A DNA stretch of 64,000 nucleotides, taken from assembly GCA_963575745.1 (NCBI GenBank), contig CAUYUJ010016890.1, forward strand, positions 62,001 through 126,000, read 5' to 3'. Below the pieces are notes generated by a model. The model worked only from the letters and a program-made list of their open reading frames with translations, searched no databases and was not told the origin of the DNA. Positions 1 to 10,189 of the stretch are shown here, piece after piece. Made by a program: the position numbers and the translations under genes. The stretch comes from Prorocentrum cordatum. Its lineage: Eukaryota; Sar; Dinophyceae; Prorocentrales; Prorocentraceae. Positions within the stretch are counted from its first letter, which is position 1. Each line of letters begins with the position of its first letter.

Positions 1-590
1 CGAGAAGTCATCGTTTGGGAACATACGCGATCATCAACCGCACAATCAAGACACACTTGCACTCCACTTCGCCGACCCACGCGCAATATGCAAGAACGCC
101 CGCACGCATGAACGATAATGGATGGACGGCGCGTGCGCCCGCGCGGGCAACGCGCGGGCACGAATGACTGGCCACCAATGACCGCCAGCATTGGATGCCA
201 ATCGTACCCGATCACATACATGAGCGATACATTGAGCATACATGGGCCATTCAGCCCCCATTGAAGACCCCCTGTTGCAGACCCCCTCTTTCACCCTCTG
301 GGGAGTCCAGACCCGCGGGGGCGCCGGGTGGGTCGGGCCCAGCCCGGCGGGCGCTGCCTGTGGGCTCGAGCCGCGGTGGCTCGAGCTATCTCCTGAGGGG
401 GCGAGACGCGCGATCCCTGAGCGAGACCCGCAGCCTTGAGCGCAAAGAACGTCCTCAAGAATCGCGGGGCGTGGATCTCTGCTCGTCCCTCCTCGTCCTC
501 CCTGCTCATCCGCCCCCCTCCGCCGGAATAAAAAACAACAAACAAAAAAAAAAAAAAACTCGGCGCGACCCCCTATTAGAGAAACTTGCC
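1..590. other. Unassigned GC-rich sequence
   Basis: I see no gene here. Open frames on both strands overlap and none gives a recognisable domain; their arginine, proline and glycine richness is what GC-rich noncoding DNA produces. The only distinct feature is an A-rich run near 536-558. Confidence 0.5.
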
Positions 591-594
591 CTCT

Positions 595-960
595 TGTATG
601 GGCGCATTGCTTGGCACTGCATGGGTGCATTGCTCGGCGTTGCTTGGCGTTGCGTGGCACTGCTTGGAGACAAAACCAAGCGGCCTGGGGGATGCAGGGC
701 GGAAAAGCAAGACCCGACAACCCGGGGGTAAGCAGCAAAGAGGCAAGCCAAAGCAACCCGAGGAATGCAGCAAGGAAGCAAGCCCAAGCGACCCCGAGAG
801 GAATGCAGGAGGGAAACCAGCCCAAGCAGCCCCCGGAGAAGGCCACAGTAAGGAAGCAAGCCCAGGTAACCCGGGCACCCCTCGGCTCTCCACAAGACAG
901 CCAAGAGAAACTTCCTGGGCAAAGCACGGTTCGGGAAAGTGCTCTCCAGCGGGAGCTCGC
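595..960. repeat. Degenerate short tandem repeats (GCATTGCTTGGC-like, then a unit of about 33 bp)
   Basis: From 595 to 680 the words GCATTGCTTGGC, GCATTGCTCGGC and GCGTGGCACTGC recur. From about 735 to 880 a unit of roughly 33 bp containing GGAATGCAG and AAGCAAGCCCAAG recurs about three times with substitutions. The repeats produce long artefactual open frames on both strands. Confidence 0.55.
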
Positions 961-963
961 CCA

Positions 964-1156
964 CAGGAAGCCCTCCACAAGAAGCCCAGCCCCGAGACAC
1001 CAGGAGGTCCATGGATTTTTGATGCGGGAGCGTCTCGCTTTCCACGGCAGACACAGAGAAAGGAGGAGCAACAAAAAAAACATCGACACCCGAGAAGCCC
1101 AGGGCACCGAGGGGGCAGGCAGGATGCTTGGTGGCAGGGGCCTCCACTGCAACATG
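964..1156 (+). repeat. Dispersed repeat F, copy 1
   Basis: This stretch is colinear with 29061-29250. Shared landmarks in the same order are TCCACAAGAA, GAGACACC/GAGACCCC, TTGATTTTTGG-like, the CGTCTCGCTTTC/CGTCACGCTTTC pair, GAAGCCCAGGGCACC/GAAACCCAGGGCACC, and CTCCACTGCA at the end. No coding domain was recognised in either copy. Confidence 0.65.
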
Positions 1157-1159
1157 GGA

Positions 1160-2177
1160 AGTACACTCTCGGGGGCCCGCGCCGATCTGCCGGACCGTCG
1201 CCGAATCCCCCTATCACGGGGGGCGCGCGGAGCGCGACACTTGGGCGGGGAGAGAGGCGCTGCCAGGGAGGCTCCAGCGCCGATCCCAAGGAGCCCGCAC
1301 GGGGCCCCCGAAGGTCTGTGCGTTCCTGCTGGTGTCCCTCCTCGTGCCCCCCCTCCCTCCCGACTCCCCCGCAGCAGGCCCCCCTCCCTGCCTCTGCTTC
1401 GGTGCCCCCCGCCCCAATTTTTCGTCGTCGAGGCCCCCCTCCTCTCGGGCGCACGCTCACATGGACTAGTGATCCGTGGATCTGGCGCGAAGGGCGCCTG
1501 ATCGATGCTCGCTCTCGCCGACGCCCGCGTGCTTGTGATCGCGCAGTTGATCGCTCGTCAGAAACATTTGCTGCCGCCTCGGCGGGCGTCCGACAGCAAT
1601 CCTTTCCTGCTCTTGCCGAGGTGCTCGCCGCTCGCGAAGACATGAGCCGACGCTACCGAAACTATTCGAACCGATTACCGAACAGTACGACTTCAATCCC
1701 GGAAAATGCCGAGTGCACGCGGCGCCATTCGCGTACAGTCGAGGTCGATTAGTAGGTCGACCCTGCCAATCAAGGGTACCCTTGTGCCCTGTGTGTCGCG
1801 ACCCGTGCCTCCGACATTCCTATGGCAATGTGGCCCTCGGAAGGGTCTTGCGTCCTATCGCGTGTCCTATCCAATCAATCCCGACTGTCGGCGCTTTTTT
1901 CGGCGAGCCGATTCGCCTCCGGTATCCACGACAGCGCGAGATCGATTTCGCGGCGAATCGATGGTCGACGATCTCATGTTTATTGCCCGCGCGTGTCCGC
2001 GGCTGCGTGAGCTCGATTTGCGTGATGACTCGATACATGTCGATGCGCACCAGAAAATGAGACCCCCCGACACATGAAGCCAGCGTCGCCCCGTTTGGCG
2101 ACGGCGCACGACCCCCCGTTCATCCACGCGCCTTTATATTTGTTAGCGCTCCCGTTAGCGGTTCCACGACTTCTGCC
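1160..2177. other. Unassigned stretch
   Basis: No recognisable gene. Open frames exist on both strands, but none shows a known motif. From about 1440 to 2060 the sequence is rich in TCGA and CGCGA words, for example GATCGATTTCGCGGCGAATCG near 1940, which is locally palindromic. Confidence 0.4.
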
Positions 2178-2471
2178 GTCCCTCGACTCGCGCCGAAACG
2201 GCCACGAGCTGCTCCAGAGTTGCTGGGACCCACCCAAACTTACCCGAATTCGCCTGCTGTGCCTGCATCTGCCCAGACTTATCCGGCTTGATCCCTGCAA
2301 GCCGACTGCGCGACGATCGAGAAGGGATCTCCCACACGAGATGGCACAGCGACCTTCCGCAGCGGCTCCCGCGGGGCGCCGGCTCGGCACGCCGCACTGG
2401 AGACAAGGACGCTCACGCGCGAGCTCACGCCAGCAGCGTACGCGCCAGTGCCAGCACAAACGACCCCGTTG
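2178..2471 (+). repeat. Dispersed repeat G, copy 1
   Basis: The start (CCCTCGACTCGCGCCGA) matches 41635 onward. The end (ACGAGATGGCACAGCGA through CGCCAGTGCCAGCACA) matches 42585-42724, where GCGAGATGGCATAGCGA and CACCAATGCCAGCGCA appear in the same order. In the second locus the two parts are separated by foldback element A3 and a TCC array. Confidence 0.45.
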
Positions 2472-2882
2472 TTCTGAATCGCTAGATAGTCCAGGACTGC
2501 GAACGGAGGTTAACAACCGCTGATTCGAACCTACTGTGTGGTCCGTATATCAAGGACGATGATGAGAAAAGATGAAGATCTCTTATCCTCGCGCCCGTCG
2601 GACAGCGGGCGCTACTCAAGATGTCCAGTACCTGAGCCAAGAGGATTGCAGGAAAGATGGATAGAAAGGGGAGGTGGGCGGTCTTCACACACAACGACCA
2701 CCACCACCACCCCACACCCGCCCCCCCAGCGCGTCCTCGGTGATGATGGCCAGGGCCTCCGCGACGGCCTGGGCAGCGCCCGCGGCGGCACCCCGCGGGC
2801 CGCTCCCCTCCCTGCGGACGACGACAACGACGACAACGACGCGAGGACGAGGACGATGACGACGACGACAACGACCTCCCGT

Positions 2883-3378
<496 letters not shown>

Positions 3379-3379
3379 G

Positions 3380-3898
3380 CTGAAGATGCTCCATAGGTCC
3401 CGTCTCACCTGATGCACCGCCTTTTCGTGCAAGCTGCTCGCCATGGCCTGCGTGGAGGAGTTGGCGCGGCCAACCACACCGGCCTTGTCCATGACAGATT
3501 CCAGCTGCACCCGCTTCGAAGCATGGTGGTGAAACAAAGCATCCCGGCCCAACGCTGGCGGCATTGGCAAGTCCTGCAAGTCAGACTCAGGAACAAGATC
3601 TTCGTTCGTGTTCGTCCTTTTTTTTCCACGGCAAAGAGGCAAGGGGGGAGGAGGAGGAGACCGCTGCCCTTCAAGAGGGCTATCCTGGTAAGACCTGGCA
3701 AGAGGGCTATCCAGGAGACCGCTGCCCTTCAAGAGACCGCTGCCCTTCAAGATAGCCCTCTTCGTTCGTGTCCGTCCTGGTAAGACCACCTTCCACGTAA
3801 AACGCTGGCGGCTTTGACTAATGGAATGCAGCGCACGCACTCTGCACCTTGATCCTGCGCCCTTCGACCCTTGAGTGCTCAGCGGCGTGCTGCTTGTA
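3380..3898. other. Unassigned, with short internal tandem repeats
   Basis: No gene recognised. Between about 3655 and 3775 the words GACCGCTGCCCTTCAAGAG and AAGAGGGCTATCC recur several times, a small degenerate tandem array. Confidence 0.4.
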
Positions 3899-4050
3899 TA
3901 CACCCTGCGAAATGCTTAAGAAATCATGGTTTCAGAAATTCATAGTCTCAGAAAGTGGATAAAACCCAGAACTTCTATCAAAATCTTGGGATTTACATTG
4001 GAAAATTAAGAACGAAAACTTAGGTTTTCTTAAGCATCGCCTACGGTGTA
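3899..4050 (+). mobile_element. Foldback (MITE-like) element family A, copy A1
   Basis: This copy runs from TACACCCTGCG to GGTGTA and belongs to the five-copy family A. It is the shortest and most diverged, lacking about 16 bp around the AATAATCGAGACTCTGG segment that the other copies carry. It is flanked by TA on both sides. It abuts the 3' edge of a LINE reverse-transcriptase fragment; the LINE reading frame runs straight into the element's right terminus. Confidence 0.85.
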
Positions 4051-6145
4051 TACTGGCCTCCAGTGCAAGCCCCAAACTTGTACCATGAGGTCGTCCACAC
4101 ACGTCCACATGCTCCTGCGGGCATGTACAAGGTCTTCCGACTGCCATTTTCTCTGGTTTGCGCTGACGCCTCTATAGCATTCCCACCAAGCTGCATCCCG
4201 TTCGCGCCGCACCGCCGACGCAAGCGAACCGTAGCCTTCCTCGCGATGGAAATTCCCGTAGATCCGCTCCAACATTACAACATGAATAGGGAGAAAACCA
4301 TATAAATCATAACATCTCTCCAATGTGCTAAGAATACGCCGGTTGTAATGCATCTGTCATTCATCATCTAAGCGTTTCATCCGGAATACTCGCCTCAAGT
4401 GCATCCGTTCCCATCTGATGGTTTCCATCAGAAGGCCCGTGTCCTGTGTAACAGAGGTGTGAGAAACAGAGCCGACGCCCGCGGTCGCGTAGTCCATGCT
4501 TGTAATTTCAGGGAGACTGGCGCTTGCCCACCAAATGTCTTCGCAAACTACGGTAACTCGACTCTCCTTTACTAGAGCGGTGCCGCAGGCGCCCTATCTG
4601 GGCAAGCTGGGTCCAGGACGCCACCCAGAGCAATCATGGAGTCCACCACGGAGTACGTCATGACGTCACCCTGTGCTTCGAAGCATAATTTTCCAGAGGC
4701 CGGCGCGGAAGCATTCACAGACAAAACTTCCACGGATGATGGCTTCCCTCTCCAACAGTATATCCCCCAAAAAAATATGCATTATTCAAGCTGCGGCTCA
4801 TAAACTCAAATTGCTGCACACTTGCTGCCATGATGTAGTTATTGTCGACCCAAGTAACCGACGCTAGGCGCGTGGAGGAATCTGGCAATATGAATCCTAA
4901 ACCTGCGGACTCCCATTCCGCCTCCAAGTGATCCAGGACAGCATAAAATATTCGGATGAAAATCTGCGGTGCTATACGCCCTCTCGTCTCGAAGGCCTTC
5001 GTCATCTCAACAGTCTCCGTATTCGCTACGCCTGAGACACTCAAGCTAGCTCGTTTATCTTGCATCTCTCGAGCACTAGACAATATCTGGTGCGGGGATG
5101 CCCCATCATCCGGGAGAGCCGTAATCGCATCCACATGTTCCACAGATCCGAATGCGGTCTTAACGTCTGTACCAGAAAGGCAAGCCCCATTTAGACGCGA
5201 ATGGCACAACTTCAAAAAAAGGACACCGAAACAGTCGTCCACCGTGGCCCCTTTGCGGTATCCGTAGCTTCTGGCACGAGACAATGGCCTCAAGACAGGA
5301 GCAGCCGCACCATAGACCGTGGCACAATATAACTTGAAAAGTTGGCCCATTATACTCAACCACCTGAAATCTCCAAAATCTTTGGGTATACAAGTTCCTT
5401 ATACCAACAAATTCCAAATTACCCACGAATCCAAAGCACCAGTGGACCACTTGACATCCGTAAAATGTTCGACTAAGAGCTGGTACAAATGCATGTTCAT
5501 GAAATTTGGCGCATGCCTCCACGCTATGCCGGGTACTTAATCTGCGCAGGGTTTGCTGTGATCCGCGATCAGCTGTTCCAGGAACACGTCCACGGAAAGA
5601 GTCCCCTAAGGTGCACCGTCAAAAGCTCTATCCATTGCCTCCGTGCTGAGAAGACCCGCTGCTCGATCAAAGGCCGCTTTGTGAGCCGCGCGTCCGTCGT
5701 GAACTTCTGGACCCCAATCTTGAGCAATCCTTCTTTCCAAGTCGACCTATCTGATGTTTGCTCCCCTCGCAAACACAAAACCACAGGCGGCGCAGCATTT
5801 ACGATCTTGACCTTTTCAACAAAGTTCACGAGTATTGCTTATTTTACTTTCTTTTGCCAAACTGACTTGAAGACGAATTCGACCTTCCCAGAGTCTGTCC
5901 CTCCATATTCCTTCTTTTACGGGCCCCTATGGCCGCATCAAAGATCAGCACATCTTCCTGGAATGTGTGTTGTATGCCACCGCTGTCGGTGGTCGCCTCG
6001 ATGGTTGGGAAAGCAGCCTGCCGGACACAGTCAACATAATCAGAGAGGCTCCCACCATGCTGATAACGTCTGTAAGTGTTACTCCAATACAGCGCCTGAC
6101 TGACGGCATCTGGTTTCCAATGCTGCAGCTTTCGGCGTGCACCCG
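4051..6145 (-). pseudogene. Truncated LINE (non-LTR) retrotransposon: reverse transcriptase and C-terminal region
   Basis: The longest piece (5359-4715, 214 aa) reads as the central part of a non-LTR reverse transcriptase of dinoflagellate type. SYGYRKGATVDDCFGVLFLK corresponds to the RT stretch before motif A, and GTDVKTAFGSVEHVD is a motif-A-like aspartate block. RIAPQIFIRIFYAVLDHLE matches the segment following the usual gVrQGspeSP block. VTWVDNNYIMA stands where the catalytic F/YADD box should be; the second aspartate is Asn, so it is probably inactive. A piece at 5829-5569 fits the linker before RT, and 4353-4030 (DAAWWECYRGVSANQRKW) fits the conserved tryptophan-rich C-terminal region. 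Frame changes join the pieces. The LINE class call rests on RT motifs. The 5' limit near 6145 is a guess, and no endonuclease was recognised. Confidence 0.72.
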
Positions 6146-6339
6146 CGTGTTCTGACCTTACTAAAAAATTAAACCGTGATTTGGAAGCGTCATTGCACCA
6201 TGAACTGGAAAGTGGTCAGACTTCCATAACTATTTAGTATCTGACTGTTGCCGGTGGTCCCCGCTGGAGCACGCGAGTCAAAAGTCAAGCGGGTTGCAGT
6301 CACATCGATTTGCGATTTAGTTCTCGATGATCTTCTCTG

Positions 6340-6650
<311 letters not shown>

Positions 6651-6800
6651 TCTTCTTGCTCTTCTCCCTTCGAGCGATCTCGCTGAGCCTCCCCCCCCTC
6701 CAACTCGGTTTCCGCCTCCGCCCCCCTCCCCATCCCGCTCTTCCTGGGCACCCCTCACGACCCGAGCACGTGAAGGGGGAAGAAAACGGGGGATTGGATT

Positions 6801-6856
6801 TGGTCGGGCATTTCCCCCTACAGGCGGATTTTGGACGAAAAATCTAAAATCGGAGT
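6801..6856 (+). repeat. Foldback family B, left-half fragment
   Basis: GGTCGGGCATTTCCCCCTACAGGCGGATTTTGGACG matches the left terminus of family B full copies (for example 54260). A right-half fragment of the same family lies at 8590-8646. Confidence 0.65.
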
Positions 6857-6925
6857 GAGGGGGCCGAACGGTCAATCACTGTCCCTGGGTGCGTGGCTGA
6901 AGTGGAATTCCGCGGTGCGGATTCT

Positions 6926-7050
6926 CGTTGTTGTTGTTGTTGTTTGTTGTTGCTGTTGTTGTTGTTGTTGCTGCTGTTGCTGTTGTTGTTGTTGTTGTTG
7001 GTGTTGTTTGTTGTTGTTGTTGTTGGTGTTATTGTTGTTGTTGTTGGTGG

Positions 7051-7081
<31 letters not shown>

Positions 7082-7168
7082 GGTGTTGTTGTTGTTGTTG
7101 TTGTTGTTGTCGTTGTCGTTGTTCGTTGTTCGTTGTTCGTTGTTCGTTGTTGTTTGTTGTCGTCGTCC
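6926..7168. repeat. GTT microsatellite
   Basis: GTT triplets with CTG and GGT variants, turning into GTTCGTT repeats near 7120-7160. Open frames give poly-Leu, poly-Val, poly-Cys or poly-Asn tracts and are not credible proteins. Confidence 0.95.
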
Positions 7169-7542
7169 CACCCGCAACCCGCCCCGCGACCCACCCGCGA
7201 CCCAACCCGCGACCCACCCCGCGACCCACCCGCGACCCACCCCGCGACCCACCCCGCGACCCACCCCGCGACCCACCCCGCGACCCACCCCGCGACCCAC
7301 CCCGCGACCCACCCGACCCACCCCGCGACCCACCCGCGACCCACCCCCGACCCACCCCGCGACCGCGACCCCCCGCGACCCACCCGCGACCCACCCCGCG
7401 ACCCACCCACCCCGCGACCCACCCCGCGACCCCCCCGCGACCCCGCGACCCACCCCGCGCGACCCACCCGCGACCGCGACCCGCGACCCACCCGCGACCC
7501 ACCCGCGACCCACCCCGCGACCCACCCGCGACCCACCTTCGA
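7169..7542. repeat. GCGACCCACCC minisatellite
   Basis: About thirty units of CGCGACCCACCC and CGCGACCCACC alternate, with a few CGACCGCGACC variants. The unit is 11-12 bp and strongly strand-asymmetric in C. Confidence 0.95.
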
Positions 7543-8030
7543 CCCAAACCACGTTGAAGGTACAAACCACCATTTTCGACGCCTGCGGCGGGCTTTTTTT
7601 GCATCCCTTCCAGGTGGAGAGCCCGCGACCCACCCCGTGACCAACTCGCGACCAACCCGCGATCCAAACCACGTTCAGGGTACAAACCACATTTTTCGGC
7701 GCCTGCGGCGGGCATCTTTTGCATTCGTTTCAGGTGGAGAGCCCGCGGGCCATCCGCGACCACGTTCAGGGTACAAACTACATTTTTCGGCGCCTGCGGC
7801 GGGCATCTTTTGCATTCGTTCCCGGTGGAGAACCCGCGGCCCACCCGCGACCCAAACCACGTTCAGTGTACAAACCAATGTTGTTGGCGCCTGCGGCGGG
7901 TTGCTTTTGCATTCCTTCCAGGTGGAGGTGGAGAGCCCGCGACCCACCCGCGACCTAAACCACGTTCACTGAACAAACCAATGCCGCACAAACGCGGCGG
8001 CGGATTTTCGCATGCCGTCTGAGCCCGCAA
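7543..8030 (+). repeat. Five tandem units of about 90-120 bp
   Basis: Units begin at about 7543, 7664, 7755, 7851 and 7954. Each carries CCACGTTCAGGGTACAAAC, then GGCGCCTGCGGCGGGC, TTTTGCATTC and GTGGAGAGCCCGCG, ending in GCGACC words continuous with the preceding minisatellite. The fifth unit is diverged. The minisatellite probably expanded out of the unit ends. Confidence 0.88.
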
Positions 8031-8199
8031 GGACCTCTTCAAGCCCCGCGCATCCACACCAGCCCGTCCAGCAACTTTGCCCTGGCGAGTTGCCTTGATC
8101 AGAGAAGGCGGGAAGCATAAAGTGGAAAAAGGACTGCGTTGCAGTTATCTTGGGAAAGGAGGGGGAGGCAGGAGGAGTAAACAGGGGACGAGGAGAACG

Positions 8200-8480
8200 C
8201 GGCAGAAGAGAGGATGTAAGGATAATGTGGAGAGAGAAGGAGGAGGAGCAGGAGGACGAGGAGGGGGAGGAGGGGGATGATGATGATGATGGACGACAAT
8301 GGAGGACGATGATGGAGGCCGATGAGGGGGAGGAGGACGATGGGAGGACGATGATGAAAGGACGAGGGAGGGAGAGGGAGGACGAGGAAGAACAGGAGGA
8401 GGAGGAGGAGGGAGGAGGAGGAGGAGGACGATGACGATGAGGACGAGGATGAGGAGGAGGAGGAGGAGGAGGAGAAGATC
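8200..8480. repeat. GGA/GAC/GAT purine-rich microsatellite
   Basis: Degenerate GGA, GAT and GAC triplets, strongly purine-biased on the plus strand. Acid- or arginine-rich open frames here are artefacts. Confidence 0.85.
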
Positions 8481-8589
8481 GCCATCGACAGGGAAGGTGG
8501 GGGCCACGAGGTCCGCCGGCTCGACAACGCCCGCGTCGCCCGCGCCCGCCCCCTCACTCTTATCCGCAATTGCGGGGTGCTATATAGTT

Positions 8590-8860
8590 TAAAATTTGAC
8601 TATTTGTGAGAGTCTTCCCCCTGTCGAGGGACATGCCCGACTTAGATTGGGCTCGGGGGGGAACATTGCCTTGACATTTGCGATCCATCGCCGTTGGATC
8701 GCCGACATGGGGCCCCCCGATAGCGAAACCACACCCTGCTGGCTGGGGGTCGGGCACCCGGGCACCGATTGGCGATCAGTGTATGCTAGGGGGCTCTTCC
8801 TCCTCCTCCTCCTCCTCCTCCTCCTCCTCCTCCTCCTCCTCCTCCTCCTCCTCCTCCTGC
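8590..8860 (+). repeat. Foldback B right-half, foldback D copy D1, TCC array
   Basis: At 8590-8646, TTTGACTATTTGTGAG through CTGTCGAGGGACATGCCCGACTTA matches the right half of family B. At 8680-8790, GATCCATCGCCG, CCCCCGATAGCGAAACC and CGATTGGCGATC match family D, also at 23783 and 37545. A pure TCC array of about 60 bp follows at 8797-8859. Confidence 0.65.
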
Positions 8861-8869
8861 CCACCGAAA

Positions 8870-9510
8870 TGCGGGAGGCCGCCTCGAGCCCCGAGCTCGC
8901 GAACCTGTGCGTGGACGATTGGCGATGTGTCCCCCCTGGGCCAGTCCGCCCCTAACGTTGCCCCTGGTGGCATTCGGGCCACAACTCGGGTCTCTTCGGC
9001 GGCCGATCGGGAAGTTCCGGGCACACTCGGAACGACCCCCGGCGAGGCGCGGATGCAGGAATGCATCCCGAGGCTGGAGAACCGCTGAGAACCGACGAAA
9101 ATGTCCGAAAACCTCCCCCCTGAGCACGACTGGGAGGGGGCGCCGAAGAGGCCTTGGTCTCCTCCGCGCGGGTCTTGCTGCGCGTCTCCCACTGGTGGTC
9201 CAGGTCTTGGCACGTCAGCCTTCGGCACGGGAACCCCACAGAGGACGCACGCACCTGGCCACGTGCAGAGTGGTGGTGGTCGCCGCACGGGGGAAACCAG
9301 GTCCCGAGCAAAACAGCAGGGACCACGAGCACGACCACACCGACGCCGATGCTGCCGCCCACGTGCATGAGCATGAGTCAAGAGACTGAGTCTGAACTCT
9401 GGAGCGCGGCGGACCGCCTTCGTATCGCCGAACGCTCGCGTGGCGCTCTCTATCAAGCGCCGTGTGCACCCATACACGCGGAAAGCAAGAGGCGGGGAGG
9501 GGGGTCAGGG
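8870..9510. other. Unassigned stretch
   Basis: No gene recognised on either strand. Long open frames in several phases carry no known motif. Confidence 0.4.
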
Positions 9511-9514
9511 GGAC

Positions 9515-9740
9515 GATCAGGATCATGATGAATGCTGAGAACACTGACGAGAACGACGACAACGACGTGATGATGATGACGACGATGATGGTGAGAAGAA
9601 TGACGATGACGATGGCGATGGTGACGATTATGATGAGGAGGGGAAGGACAAGGATGATCATGTTGATGATGATGAGAAGGTTGAGCTGATGATGATGACG
9701 ATGATGATGATGGTGATGGCAATGATTGTGATGATGGCGG

Positions 9741-9771
<31 letters not shown>

Positions 9772-10060
9772 ACTGATGATGATGGTGATGATGGGGGCGG
9801 TGGTGATGATGACGATGATGATGACAATGATGGTGATGATGATGACGATGGTGACGGTGACGATGATGATGAAAATGATGATAACGATGACAATCGTAAA
9901 TGGAGATGGTGGTGATGATGGTACTGATGCTAATGGAAAGAATGATGACGGACAAAATGATGACTACGATAGTGGTGATGGTGCTGATGATGATGCGGAT
10001 GCTGACCATATGATGGCACTGACAATGCTGATGACGATGATGGTGATGGTTTTGATGATG
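9515..10060. repeat. TGA/TGG microsatellite
   Basis: About 545 bp of GATGATGATG with GAC, GGT and AAT variants. It is the reverse-complement class of the TCA arrays elsewhere in the window. Confidence 0.95.
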
Positions 10061-10061
10061 T

Positions 10062-10187
10062 TGGCGCCTCCGCCACGGGCGCGCCACAATAGCTCAAGGG
10101 TCCTTGATAGCCGACATTGTTGCGCACAAGGGAGCGCAGAGAGAGGCGTCAGAGTTGGAGAGGCTGACAGGGGCATGATAACCACAG
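10062..10187 (+). repeat. Direct repeat R, left copy
   Basis: It aligns without gaps to 22088-22213. Over the 110 bases 10078-10187 I count 20 mismatches (about 82% identity). The two copies lie about 12.0 kb apart in the same orientation and bracket all the minus-strand retroelement-like coding sequence between. They could be remnants of long terminal repeats or simply two copies of a dispersed repeat. Confidence 0.72.
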
Positions 10188-10189
10188 TT

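Noticed and set aside
46-1752. Long overlapping open frames on both strands near the start, up to 388 codons
   Set aside because: Several frames are open at once on both strands, composition is Arg/Pro/Gly-rich, and no motif is seen. GC-rich DNA has few stop codons, so length alone is not evidence.
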